Source of the DNA: Pirellulales bacterium
Lineage (GTDB): Bacteria; Planctomycetota; Planctomycetia; Pirellulales; Thermoguttaceae
Assembly: GCA_020846145.1 (NCBI GenBank)
Contig: JADLEL010000122.1
Span: 1-40,095 of the forward strand
Direction: 5' to 3'
DNA: 40,095 bases
The translations under genes and the position numbers were made by a program. Below are positions 16,030 to 24,095 of the stretch, in pieces. A model generated the notes under the pieces. It made no database searches, had not been told where the DNA came from, and saw only the letters and a program-made list of their open reading frames with translations. Positions within the stretch are counted from its first letter, which is position 1; each line of letters starts with the position of its first letter.

Positions 16030-17583
16030 TCAATGTTTCGGCCACTGGGCGGGCGACCAATAAAAATCCCAATTCGGTCCGCGAAAATACGTGCCGATCG
16101 CGGTCAAAATCAGGAATCCGCAGAGGAAGCACGTAAAAAGCCCCAACGCGCCGGCGCGGGCGGAGTTGTACCGCTTCACCAACCAGATCGAATATACGGC
16201 GTAAATTGAGGCGATGATCGTCCCCGGATTGACAAAAGTGATAACCAGTTGCGGGATATGGGGGAACCATTCCCGCAGCCAGCCGAAACGGATGGCAATC
16301 GTCTCGACGAGCAGCGTGGCCGCCGAACCGACGGCGATCGCCTGTTTCACCAGCGGCCAACCTCCCGGCCCGCCGAACCATTCGCCCGTGCCGCGCTGCT
16401 CGCGGTCCAAAAACGGGATCAAGCCCAGGCCGATCAAGACGATCGCCGGGATGCCGGTCCCGCCCATGAACGCCGAAAAAGACACGAGTTCCTGCAAACC
16501 CAAGAAATACCACGGGGCCTTGGCGGGATTTTCGGGCACGCTGGGATTGGCCAATTCTTTCAAAGGCGCGTTGAGGAACATCGCCAAGCCCACGCAGACC
16601 AGCACCGTGAGCATGAACACGCCCAACTCGGCGTAAAACAAGTGCGGCATCGAGGGGATCGTGTTCTCCGGGGCCTGATTCACGGCCGGCGTGCGGCCGC
16701 GGACGATCGCCGCCAAGTGGTAGGTCTTCTGCGGCGCTTCGGTGAAGACCGGATAGGTATCGGCCGGTGGCGGGCCGAGAAGCTTGTCGGCGTCTTCGGG
16801 CCGCGTCAGGCCGCCGTCCTTGCGAATCCGCCAGAAATGCACCGCCAGGAGCGCGGAGAGCAAGAGCGGCAAAACCATGACGTGCAAGAGATTGAAGCGG
16901 ATCAAGGCTTCCTCGCCCACGACATCGGACCCCAAGAGCAATTGCCGCTGCATGCCGCCCGGATCGAACGAGGCGGTGATATTCAGCGCGTCGGTAACTT
17001 CGCGGGGCGATTGGGCGATGTTCGCGCCGATGGTAATCGCCCAGTAGGCCAGTTGATCCCACGGCAGCAGATAACCCGTGAAGGAAAGCCCCAGCGTCGT
17101 TACCAACAGTCCCATGCCGATCAGCCAGTTGAATTCGCGGGGCTTGCGATACGCCGCCGTGAAGAACACCCGCGCCATGTGCAGGATGACGGTAATCACC
17201 ATGATATTCGCCGCCCAGCGGTGGATGTTGCGGATGAACCGGCCGGTGGGGACGATGAAATGGATGTCCTTGATCGAGTTGTAGGCATCCTCGGGCGAGG
17301 GTTTGTAATAACACATCAGGAGGATGCCGGTAACCAGCGTAATTAAAAACGCGGCCAGCGCGGCGATGCCCAACCCCATCGTGGTGCTCCAGCGCAGGCT
17401 CCAGCGGTGCGTCCGCACGGCGTGCAGGTGCAGAAAGACGTTTTGAAAGATGAAATTCGACCGCGTGCGGTCGGTGGTCGGCGTTCCGGTGCGGAAGGCG
17501 GCGCGGTAAATCCGCCCCGGCGCGGAAACGAGGTTTCCCAAAAACTCCCGCAAAGCCGATTTCGGCGGCGTTTCGTTGCTCAT
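16030..17583 (-). CDS. Cytochrome b of a Rieske/bc-type complex
   Basis: A 517-residue integral membrane protein. The first half is a cytochrome b/b6 core with the two bis-His haem pairs H121/H135 (NIHRWAANIMVITVILH) and H234/H249 (HVMVLPLLLSALLAVH). The second half is like b6f subunit IV or bc1 C-terminal domain, with APWYFLGLQEL at the place of the quinol-site PEWY motif (Glu replaced by Pro-x arrangement). Further helices follow. It starts within the Rieske stop codon (ATGA overlap). Together with the Rieske protein it should oxidise quinol (or reduce quinone) and exchange electrons with the downstream cytochrome c and molybdoenzyme. Confidence 0.94.
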   Translation of the reverse strand: MSNETPPKSALREFLGNLVSAPGRIYRAAFRTGTPTTDRTRSNFIFQNVFLHLHAVRTHRWSLRWSTTMGLGIAALAAFLITLVTGILLMCYYKPSPEDAYNSIKDIHFIVPTGRFIRNIHRWAANIMVITVILHMARVFFTAAYRKPREFNWLIGMGLLVTTLGLSFTGYLLPWDQLAYWAITIGANIAQSPREVTDALNITASFDPGGMQRQLLLGSDVVGEEALIRFNLLHVMVLPLLLSALLAVHFWRIRKDGGLTRPEDADKLLGPPPADTYPVFTEAPQKTYHLAAIVRGRTPAVNQAPENTIPSMPHLFYAELGVFMLTVLVCVGLAMFLNAPLKELANPSVPENPAKAPWYFLGLQELVSFSAFMGGTGIPAIVLIGLGLIPFLDREQRGTGEWFGGPGGWPLVKQAIAVGSAATLLVETIAIRFGWLREWFPHIPQLVITFVNPGTIIASIYAVYSIWLVKRYNSARAGALGLFTCFLCGFLILTAIGTYFRGPNWDFYWSPAQWPKH

Positions 17584-18065
17584 GCTTTCACCTTCGTGCC
17601 GGGCGGTACGGTTGCGTCCTCATCCACCAGATACTCGACGCCCGCACCGCTCACTTGCAGCCAGGGCAGCGCCCGCGGCGCGGGGCCTTTCGCCACCGCA
17701 CCGTCCGCGGCGAACCGTGAACCGTGGCAAGGGCACTCGAATCCTTCCGGCGCGCTCTTCACGATGCAGCCCAAGTGCGTGCAGACCAGCGAGATCGCAT
17801 AGACGCCCTCCTCGTCGCGGAACAGCGCCACCGAGCGGCCCGGCGGCGTGAAGCCCTGGCCGGCGGGGAGCGACTCGGGCAAAGCAACTTTGAATTTCTT
17901 CGACGGCGACGACAACACCGCCGCCTTGGGCAGGCGGAAAATGCCCACGCCGGCGAATATCAGCGACGCGCACATCGCTCCCAGCGAGGAAAGCCCCAAA
18001 AAATCCCGCCGGGGAATCGGTTCGGGATCCAGCCGCGATCCGGCGTGGTTCGATGTTTCGCTCAT
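17580..18065 (-). CDS. Rieske [2Fe-2S] protein
   Basis: A 161-residue protein. PRRDFLGLSSLGAMCASLIFAGVG (from residue 19) is a Tat-type signal-anchor. The cluster motifs are CTHLGC (95-100) and CPCHGS (111-116): Cys95/His97/Cys111/His114 are ligands and Cys100/Cys113 should form the disulfide. This is the high-potential bc/b6f form. It is followed, with a 4-base overlap, by cytochrome b. It starts after a gap that contains a palindromic element, so this gene may have its own promoter or be read through from the oxidoreductase gene. Confidence 0.96.
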   Translation of the reverse strand: MSETSNHAGSRLDPEPIPRRDFLGLSSLGAMCASLIFAGVGIFRLPKAAVLSSPSKKFKVALPESLPAGQGFTPPGRSVALFRDEEGVYAISLVCTHLGCIVKSAPEGFECPCHGSRFAADGAVAKGPAPRALPWLQVSGAGVEYLVDEDATVPPGTKVKA

Positions 18066-18090
18066 GATTGCCCTTGTCCCAATTGGTTAT

Positions 18091-18205
18091 TTAGCCCCCC
18101 GTGAATACACGGGGGAGTGGATCGAAGGTCATTATGGAAAATCTTGCGGAGTCAGCGAATGTTCTACCATTAGCCCTGGCCCCCGGTGTATTCACCGGGG
18201 GCTAA
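18091..18205. repeat. TTAGCCCCC palindromic element
   Basis: A 115-bp element bounded by TTAGCCCCC (18091-18099) and GGGGGCTAA (18197-18205). Each end is itself a palindrome: CCCCCGTG-aata-CACGGGGG on the left (18096-18115) and CCCCCGGTG-ta-TTCACCGGGGG on the right (18180-18201). It separates the oxidoreductase gene from the Rieske gene and could attenuate the transcript between them. Confidence 0.85.
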
Positions 18206-18250
18206 ATGGCGCTGAAAGTCATAATGCTGAAGCATAACCTACGGGAGGTC

Positions 18251-20173
18251 TCATGCGATACTCCAATTCGTCGTGCAAGTTACCCGTTCCATCGTAATGG
18301 CGTCCACCGGACAGCGCATCGCGCATAAGGCGCAGCGAATGCAGCGGTCCTCGTCCTTCAATATCGCGGAATGGCTTTCAATATCCTCAATGCCGCCCAA
18401 CGTGCCGGTTACGACCGCTTCCAGCGCCGTACTCGATTCCATGTCGGCGAGCGTAACGAGCTTCAAGCATTGCGTCGGGCAGACATCGACGCAACCGCCG
18501 CAGAGGACGCAGCGCGTGCCGTCGAAAACCGGCGTTACGCCGCAATCCAAACAGCGCGACGCCTCGCGCAGCGCCTGCGGCGATCCGTAGCCGCTTTCCA
18601 CGACCGCGCCCGGCCGGTGTAATCGCTCCTCGGCCGGCGCGACGGGGATCGCCACGCGGCGGATCGCCTCGTAGCCCGGCTCCCGGTCGTACCGCTCCAA
18701 GTTGAAATGGGCCGTTACGGCTTCCAGCGCAATCGTTCGTCCCGTGATATGGCGATAGATCGAACGCGCCGCCGCCTTGCCCGAGGCCACGGCGTCGATC
18801 AACAATTTGGTCCCGTGGGCTAGATCGCCGGCGGCGAAAACGCCTTCCGCCGTGGTGGCCAAAGTTGCCGGATCGACTTTCGGCCAGCCCGGTCGGAATT
18901 GCTCGATCTCCTTGCCGCCGTCCTCCAAAAATCCCAAGTCGGTCGATTGGCCGACCGAGAGCAAAACCGTGTCGCAAGGGACGATGCGAAGATCGTGGTC
19001 GTCGTAGAGCGGCGCGAAGCGGCGGTTTTCGTCGTACACCCGCAGACAGCGGCGGAATGCCACGCCTTCGACCTTGCCCGCGGAATCGCGGCGGATTTCG
19101 ACTGGTCCCCAGCCGTTGAGCCGCTGAATGCCTTCCTCGTCGCCTTCGAGGATTTCCAGCGTATCGGCGGGCATTTCTTCGAGCGTTTCCAGCGAAACCA
19201 AGTGGACGCCGCCCATGCCCGGCAATCGCGCCGCCGTGCGGGCCGTATCGTAGGCGATTTGCCGCAGCACCGTGCGCGCCACGTCGTAGGCCACGTTTCC
19301 GCCGCCAATCACCACCACTTGCCGGCCGATGTCCATCGGCAACCCCAACGCAACCGCGCGCAGCAGATCGACGCCGCCATAGACCCGCGGCCCGCGCTCG
19401 CCCGGCAATCCCAAACTCCGCGACGACTTCGCCCCCACGGCAAGCACGACCGCGGAAAAATCTTTGCGGAGGGCGGCGAGCGAGATGTCCTTGCCCACCG
19501 TCGTGCCGCAGCGGATTTCCACGCCCAGCGCCTCGATGACCGCCACTTCCCGGGCGATCAACTCCCGCGGCAGACGATAAGCGGGCACGCCCACCAAGAG
19601 CATCCCCGCGGGCAACGGCTCGGTCTCGAAAATCACCGGCCGAAAGCCCATTAAGGCCAGGTCGTGCGCGGCGGATAGCCCCGCCGGACCCGAGCCGATA
19701 ATCGCGATTTTCTCGCCGTCGGCGGCAGGGAATTTTCCCCCGACGCTCGCACGAATCAGAGCCGCCATCTCTTCGGCATCGGCCGAAACTTGGGGGAGGT
19801 AGTGGCGCGCCGATTCGAGCACGTCGTCCGTCGGGCGGATTTCGGGGCCGTATCGGTCGCAAACGAAGCGCTTCAGCGCGCGGATGGCGATCGGCCGGTC
19901 TTGCGCGACGAAACGGCCGTCGGCATCCACCCGGGGGACTTTGCCGCGGCGGCAGGCGGCCTCGCACGGCGCGCCGCATACCCGGCCGCAGATCGAGGCC
20001 AGCGGATTCGGCCCCCGCGCAATGAGATAAGCCTCCTCGAAACGGTTCTCGGCGATCGCGCGCACGTAGCCGCGGGCGTCGGTATGCACCGGGCAGGCGA
20101 CTTGGCAGGAAATGAGCTGACGATGATAACCGTCGCCGGGCACTTCCACGTGCAATCGCCGAGAGTCTTGCAT
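18251..20173 (-). CDS. GltD-like FAD/NAD(P)-dependent oxidoreductase with two C-terminal ferredoxin clusters
   Basis: A 640-residue cytoplasmic flavoprotein. The N-terminal region has the Cys-rich helical domain of glutamate synthase small-subunit type enzymes (CQVACPVHTDARGYV, CGRVCGAPCEAACRRG). Two dinucleotide-binding folds follow: IAIIGSGPAGLSAAHDLA for FAD and VVVIGGGNVAYDVART for NAD(P)H, then GVFAAGDLAHG. The C-terminus has CVLCGGCVDVCPTQC and CIRCALCAMRCPVDA, a 2x[4Fe-4S] ferredoxin module. It probably shuttles electrons between NAD(P)H and an Fe-S or quinone partner; glutamate synthase function is unlikely because no large subunit is nearby. ATG 20173 is the start closest to the domain; the frame is open to 20314. 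Confidence 0.88.
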   Translation of the reverse strand: MQDSRRLHVEVPGDGYHRQLISCQVACPVHTDARGYVRAIAENRFEEAYLIARGPNPLASICGRVCGAPCEAACRRGKVPRVDADGRFVAQDRPIAIRALKRFVCDRYGPEIRPTDDVLESARHYLPQVSADAEEMAALIRASVGGKFPAADGEKIAIIGSGPAGLSAAHDLALMGFRPVIFETEPLPAGMLLVGVPAYRLPRELIAREVAVIEALGVEIRCGTTVGKDISLAALRKDFSAVVLAVGAKSSRSLGLPGERGPRVYGGVDLLRAVALGLPMDIGRQVVVIGGGNVAYDVARTVLRQIAYDTARTAARLPGMGGVHLVSLETLEEMPADTLEILEGDEEGIQRLNGWGPVEIRRDSAGKVEGVAFRRCLRVYDENRRFAPLYDDHDLRIVPCDTVLLSVGQSTDLGFLEDGGKEIEQFRPGWPKVDPATLATTAEGVFAAGDLAHGTKLLIDAVASGKAAARSIYRHITGRTIALEAVTAHFNLERYDREPGYEAIRRVAIPVAPAEERLHRPGAVVESGYGSPQALREASRCLDCGVTPVFDGTRCVLCGGCVDVCPTQCLKLVTLADMESSTALEAVVTGTLGGIEDIESHSAILKDEDRCIRCALCAMRCPVDAITMERVTCTTNWSIA

Positions 20174-20234
20174 GACGGTCTTTTTGACAAGCGTTTTTCC
20201 GTTGGTTATCTTTATCGCTAACTTTTCCGGCGTG

Positions 20235-20426
20235 TCAAGAGGATGGCGGAGGGTTTCGTGCCTGACGCTTGGCTTCTTCTCGCTCCCGAATGCGTTGCTC
20301 GACGGGAACGGCAAACACCGAGTTCCGCGCGAGCACGCATCCCGGCCGCCCCGGCACGCAGTCGAGCGCCAATTTCAGGCACCGCTCGCCGTTCGGTTCA
20401 AAATGCGGGCAGGAGAATGAACTCAC
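20235..20426 (-). CDS. Small four-cysteine protein at the head of the operon
   Basis: A 63-residue protein that I do not recognise as a named family. Four Cys at positions 6, 16, 23 and 30 (SCPHFEPNGERC, LDCVPGRPGC) could bind a metal or Fe-S cluster; the rest is a charged helix (EQRIREREEAKRQARN). The start is GTG at 20426 with AGGGTG 8 bases upstream. It lies 61 bases before the oxidoreductase and directly downstream of the predicted FNR-type promoter, so it should be the first gene of the leftward transcript. The Cys spacing and fitting promoter geometry argue it is real rather than a chance frame. Confidence 0.6.
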   Translation of the reverse strand: MSSFSCPHFEPNGERCLKLALDCVPGRPGCVLARNSVFAVPVEQRIREREEAKRQARNPPPSS

Positions 20427-20462
20427 GGATTATCACCCTGGGGCACTGGGTTGGTGGCTATC

Positions 20463-20468
20463 AATCTA
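20463..20468 (-). promoter_or_regulatory. Predicted -10 box of the leftward molybdoenzyme operon
   Basis: On the minus strand the hexamer is TAGATT. It begins 22 bases after the FNR-type box, exactly the spacing expected when an FNR dimer is centred at -41.5. Transcription would start near 20456, giving a leader of about 30 bases to the GTG of the small Cys gene. Confidence 0.65.
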
Positions 20469-20490
20469 AACTCATTGCTCCGCTTATTCC

Positions 20491-20504
20491 TTGATCCATA
20501 TCAA
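20491..20504. promoter_or_regulatory. Perfect FNR/DNR-type operator shared by two divergent promoters
   Basis: TTGATCCATATCAA matches the FNR consensus TTGAT-N4-ATCAA at all ten fixed positions and is a dyad. It lies between the leftward molybdoenzyme gene set and the rightward molybdate-type transporter. FNR, DNR, NNR and related CRP/FNR factors bind this sequence and activate under low oxygen or nitrogen oxides. Which one acts here is not shown; no such regulator gene is in the window. Confidence 0.85.
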
Positions 20505-20527
20505 GCATTCAAATAATAATTTATCGG

Positions 20528-20533
20528 TATAAT
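20528..20533 (+). promoter_or_regulatory. Predicted -10 box of the transporter gene
   Basis: A perfect TATAAT. It starts 23 bases after the FNR-type box, so the box would be centred about -42 from a start near 20540. No good -35 hexamer is present, as usual for class II FNR-activated promoters. The transporter ATG at 20594 lies about 54 bases further on. Confidence 0.7.
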
Positions 20534-20593
20534 GTTTTTGTGGGGAGGGGTACCTGTCGGAAACCAAGCCGCGCTGCTCGAATATAGACACGT

Positions 20594-21766
20594 ATGCCTT
20601 TCGTAAATCGAATTCTTTGCTGGATGCGGACAACGGCAACTTCGTTGCGTTTCAATCGCGAAGAGGCGTCCGGCAGTTTGGGCGATTTGGGCACCTTCGT
20701 TCCGCTGTTGGCGGGGATGGTCAATCAATGCGGAATGCAACTGGGACCGGCGCTATTTTGTGCCGGAGCAATGAACGTCGTCTCGGGCCTGCTCTTCCGG
20801 ATTCCCATGCCCGTCCAGCCCATGAAGGTTATTGCCGCAGTAGCTATCGCCGAGGGGTTGAATGAGGCCCAAATTCTTGCCGCCGGAATTTCCGCCAGCG
20901 CGGTTTTGCTGCTGGCCGCCGTAACGGGCTTGATCCCCTGGCTCAATCGCACTGCCCCGAAGAGCGTGATTCGCGGTTTGCAACTCGCCCTCGGCCTGAA
21001 ATTGCTGATCGAGGGTCTGCGGATGATCGGCAAAAGCGGCGCGTGGTTCGAGGCGGACGGCATCGGTATGGGCGTCCTCGCGGCACTGGTCGTGGTGGGG
21101 CTGTCGCTTACCCGCCGATTTCCCGCCGCGCTGGCGGTATTCGCGCTTGGATTCATCGCCTTGATCTTCAAATCGCCCGCGTTTCTCGAACAATTGCGGT
21201 TCGGGATGGAGTGGAAATTGCCCGTGCTTGCCGACATCCACGATTGGGAGATCGGTTTTTGGCGGGCGGGCTTGCCGCAAGTGCCGCTGACGGTGGCTAA
21301 TTCGGTCATCGCCGTTTGCGCGCTGAGCGGGGATTTATTTCCCGAGCGGCCGGTTGGAACGCGACGGGTCGCTTTTTCCGTGGCCTTGATGAACCTCGTC
21401 TGCTGCCCGTTGGGCGGAATGCCGATGTGCCACGGCGCGGGCGGCTTGGCGGCGCAGTATCGTTTCGGCGCGCGCACGGGCGGAAGCGTCGTGATTCTGG
21501 GCGCGGCGAAGATCGCCTTGGCCTTGCTCTTCGGCAGTTCGCTGCTCTTGGGTTTGCAGCAATACCCGCAATCGGTGTTGGGCGTACTGCTGGCGTTCGG
21601 CGCATGGGAATTGGCCCGCGTGTGCCGCGATCAAACTTCGCGCATGAATCTGTCGGTCATGATTTTGACCGCAGCCGCCTGTCTGGCGACCGATATGGCC
21701 GTCGGCTTCTTCCTTGGCTGGGCGATTGGTTTGCTCGCTCGCCGAGTCTTTTCGAAATCGCCATGA
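20594..21766 (+). CDS. MOT1-type molybdate/sulfate transporter
   Basis: A 390-residue membrane protein with about ten hydrophobic segments. It shows the two hallmark motifs of the MOT1 branch of the SulP superfamily: [16 protein letters not shown] near residue 26 and [18 protein letters not shown] near residue 77; a later segment [24 protein letters not shown] is also typical. MOT1 members are high-affinity molybdate transporters in eukaryotes; bacterial ones are annotated as putative sulfate/molybdate transporters. Divergence from the molybdoenzyme genes and a shared FNR-type box favour molybdate. No ModABC genes are in the window. ATG 20594 has no clear Shine-Dalgarno; ATG 20627 is an alternative. 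Confidence 0.88.
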   Translation: MPFVNRILCWMRTTATSLRFNREEASGSLGDLGTFVPLLAGMVNQCGMQLGPALFCAGAMNVVSGLLFRIPMPVQPMKVIAAVAIAEGLNEAQILAAGISASAVLLLAAVTGLIPWLNRTAPKSVIRGLQLALGLKLLIEGLRMIGKSGAWFEADGIGMGVLAALVVVGLSLTRRFPAALAVFALGFIALIFKSPAFLEQLRFGMEWKLPVLADIHDWEIGFWRAGLPQVPLTVANSVIAVCALSGDLFPERPVGTRRVAFSVALMNLVCCPLGGMPMCHGAGGLAAQYRFGARTGGSVVILGAAKIALALLFGSSLLLGLQQYPQSVLGVLLAFGAWELARVCRDQTSRMNLSVMILTAAACLATDMAVGFFLGWAIGLLARRVFSKSP

Positions 21767-21818
21767 CTTTCGGCAGTGCGAGGATTTCGCTTGGTATGCC
21801 CGCGTCTTCCGCGTACGG

Positions 21819-21847
21819 TTCACAGCTTTCGGATTTTCAGTTACAAT
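21819..21847 (+). promoter_or_regulatory. Predicted sigma-70-type promoter of ilvD
   Basis: TTCACA (21819-21824) and TACAAT (21842-21847) are each one base from the consensus hexamers and are separated by 17 bases. The start codon is 31 bases downstream of the -10 box, with AGGAAAGGAAG between. Confidence 0.7.
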
Positions 21848-21878
21848 GGAGTATTCAATCTTAGGAAAGGAAGTAATC

Positions 21879-23711
21879 ATGCGTTCCGACATCATCAAAA
21901 TGGGCGATTCTCGCGCCCCGCACCGTAGCCTCTTGCGTGCCACCGGCGTGGGGGACGCCGACTTCCCCAAGCCGTTCATCGCCATCTGCAATAGCTACGT
22001 CGATATCATTCCCGGCCACGTGCATCTCGATAAGGTCGGCGAATTCGTCAAGCAGTGCGTCCGCGAGGCGGGCGGCGTGCCGTTCGTGTTCAACACCATC
22101 GGGGTCGATGACGGCATCGCGATGGGCCACGGCGGCATGAGATATTCGCTCCCCAGCCGGGAAATCATCGCCGATTCGGTCGAGTCGATGCTGGGCGCCC
22201 ACGCGTTCGACGGCGTGATCTGCATTCCGAACTGCGACAAGATCGTGCCCGGCATGTTGATGGGCGCGATGCGGATGAACATCCCCGCGATCTTCGTCAG
22301 CGGCGGGCCGATGGAAGCCGGCAAAACGGCCGACGGCAAGACCGTCGATCTGATCGACGTCTTCGTCGCCGCCGCCGCCAGGCAGGATGGCAAGCTCGGC
22401 GCGCAGGAACTCGCCGCTCTGGAGCGCGCCGGCTGCCCCACCTGCGGCTCCTGTTCGGGCATGTTCACCGCCAACAGCATGAACTGCCTCTGCGAAGCGT
22501 TGGGGCTAGCCTTGCCGATGAACGGCACGCTCCTGGCCACCAGCGCCGAGCGAAAGAAACTCTACCGCCGCGCCGCCGAGCGGATCGTGAAGATGGTTTT
22601 GGAGCACGACGAAAAAGGCGCAGGGCACGGCTTGCTGCCCCGCGAGATTTGCACCCACGACTCGATCGACAACGCGATGGTCCTCGACATGGCGATGGGC
22701 GGCAGCACGAACACCGTGCTGCACATCCTCGCCATCGCGCGCGAAGCCGGCGTGGAGTACGACATCAAGCGCATCGACGAGCTCAGCCGGGCGACGCCGA
22801 ACATTTGCAAGATCGCCCCGAGCAGCAATTATCACGTCGAAGATTGCCACAATTCCGGCGGCATCCATACGATTCTGGGGGCCGTCAATCGCGGCAAGGC
22901 CGGCTTGCTGAAACTCGATTGCCCGACGGTTACCGGCAAGACGCTCGGCGAAAACATCGCGGAGTACGATATCCGCGCGAAGAGCGTCGGGCAAGAAGTG
23001 CTGGAACTTGCGGCGGTGACGGCGGGCGGAAAACACACCAATCAAGGCATGATGGTCGAACGCAAGGCGGCTACCGTCCGCGATCTGACGACGAAAGAGT
23101 TGGGCTTCGATCCCTTCGATTGCATCCGCGAAGTCGAGAAAGCGTACAGCACGGAGGGCGGACTGAGCATTTTGTACGGCAATTTGGCCCCCCAAGGCTC
23201 GGTCGTGAAGACGGCGGGCGTCAAGCCGGAAATGCTGAAGCACACCGGCCCGGCGGTGATTTTCGATTCCGAAGTGGAAGCCTACGAAGGCATCGTCAAC
23301 GGCAAGGTCAAGGCCGGCGACGTGGTGGTGATCCGCTACGAAGGTCCCCGCGGCGGGCCGGGCATGGTCGAAATGCTCGCCCCCACCACCGCCATCAAAG
23401 GCATGAAACTCGACGACTCCGTCGCCCTCATCACCGACGGCCGCTTCTCCGGCGGCACGGCGGGCGCGTGCATCGGGCACATCAGCCCGGAGGCCGCCGC
23501 CGGCGGACCGATCGCGCTCTTGGAGCCGGGCGATATCGTCGAAATCGACATCCCCGGGCGCAAGCTGAACGTCCGCCTGAGCGAAGAGGAACTCGCTCGC
23601 CGCGCGAAAAATTTGAAATCCCGCCCGCCGCGAATCAGCAGTGGATATTTATCCAAATACGCCTCGATGGCCACCAGCGCCGACACCGGCGCGGTGCTCA
23701 AATGGCGCTAA
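21879..23711 (+). CDS. ilvD: Dihydroxy-acid dehydratase
   Basis: A 610-residue IlvD/Edd family enzyme that dehydrates 2,3-dihydroxy-isovalerate and 2,3-dihydroxy-3-methylvalerate in valine/isoleucine (and pantothenate) synthesis. Fe-S ligands are seen in the Cys-bearing segments [29 protein letters not shown] and [17 protein letters not shown]. The C-terminal swivelling domain carries [19 protein letters not shown]. The frame is open to 21714, but ATG 21879 has a strong Shine-Dalgarno and a good promoter upstream. It starts 112 bases after the transporter gene and is probably independent of it. Confidence 0.96.
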   Translation: MRSDIIKMGDSRAPHRSLLRATGVGDADFPKPFIAICNSYVDIIPGHVHLDKVGEFVKQCVREAGGVPFVFNTIGVDDGIAMGHGGMRYSLPSREIIADSVESMLGAHAFDGVICIPNCDKIVPGMLMGAMRMNIPAIFVSGGPMEAGKTADGKTVDLIDVFVAAAARQDGKLGAQELAALERAGCPTCGSCSGMFTANSMNCLCEALGLALPMNGTLLATSAERKKLYRRAAERIVKMVLEHDEKGAGHGLLPREICTHDSIDNAMVLDMAMGGSTNTVLHILAIAREAGVEYDIKRIDELSRATPNICKIAPSSNYHVEDCHNSGGIHTILGAVNRGKAGLLKLDCPTVTGKTLGENIAEYDIRAKSVGQEVLELAAVTAGGKHTNQGMMVERKAATVRDLTTKELGFDPFDCIREVEKAYSTEGGLSILYGNLAPQGSVVKTAGVKPEMLKHTGPAVIFDSEVEAYEGIVNGKVKAGDVVVIRYEGPRGGPGMVEMLAPTTAIKGMKLDDSVALITDGRFSGGTAGACIGHISPEAAAGGPIALLEPGDIVEIDIPGRKLNVRLSEEELARRAKNLKSRPPRISSGYLSKYASMATSADTGAVLKWR

Positions 23712-23731
23712 CTCGCATGTCTCACGATAAT

Positions 23732-23995
23732 TCACCACGGAGACACGGAGGACACGGAGAAGCGGGATTCAGGGGGATTTTTTCGCGATGGAAACACGGA
23801 CGGAGCGTGAATTAAATAATTCGTAACTTTTTTTAGCCGAATGAAGCGATCAGCGAGCCGATAAAAAATCCGTTTTTCGACAGTGCTCCTTCATTCGGCT
23901 AAAATGTTGCAATATTTCAATTTTTTTACGTCCGAATAATTCGTTTTTTCAACCACTCAAGTAAAAAACTCCGTGTCCTCCGTGTCTCCGTGGTG
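23732..23995. repeat. CACGGAG palindromic element B with nested hairpin
   Basis: Perfect 28-bp inverted repeats at 23732-23759 (beginning TCACCACGGAGACACGG) and 23968-23995. Inside them is a second perfect 16-bp inverted pair, TTTTAGCCGAATGAAG (23831-23846) and CTTCATTCGGCTAAAA (23889-23904). The interior is AT-rich. It lies 20 bases past the ilvD stop. Confidence 0.9.
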
Positions 23996-24017
23996 AGATA
24001 TCCGGGCTAAGATGCCT

Positions 24018-24058
24018 CCCCTCTCCGGGCGCCAAACGTCGTTTGGTCGGGAGAGGGG
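24018..24058. terminator. Hairpin between convergent ilvD and DUF4105 genes
   Basis: CCCCTCTCC (24018-24026) pairs with GGAGAGGGG (24050-24058), and inside them CCAAACG (24032-24038) with CGTTTGG (24040-24046). The stem is strong and placed between two gene ends, so a bidirectional terminator is possible. There is no T tract, and it may equally be another dispersed repeat. Confidence 0.5.
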
Positions 24059-24095
24059 TTGGGGGTCAGGGCCGTGTACTCGTTCCTGCGCCTTA

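Larger units (their letters stand above)
23712..24095. other. Intergenic region between convergent genes, filled with nested inverted repeats
   Basis: This 384-base gap holds no gene. It contains the CACGGAG element (23732-23995) with a smaller palindrome nested inside, then the hairpin at 24018-24058. All of it looks like repeat-derived DNA. Confidence 0.75.

Noticed and set aside
18251..20173. Glutamate synthase small subunit
   Set aside because: Domain order is similar, but extra ferredoxin clusters, no large subunit and a respiratory neighbourhood argue against it.
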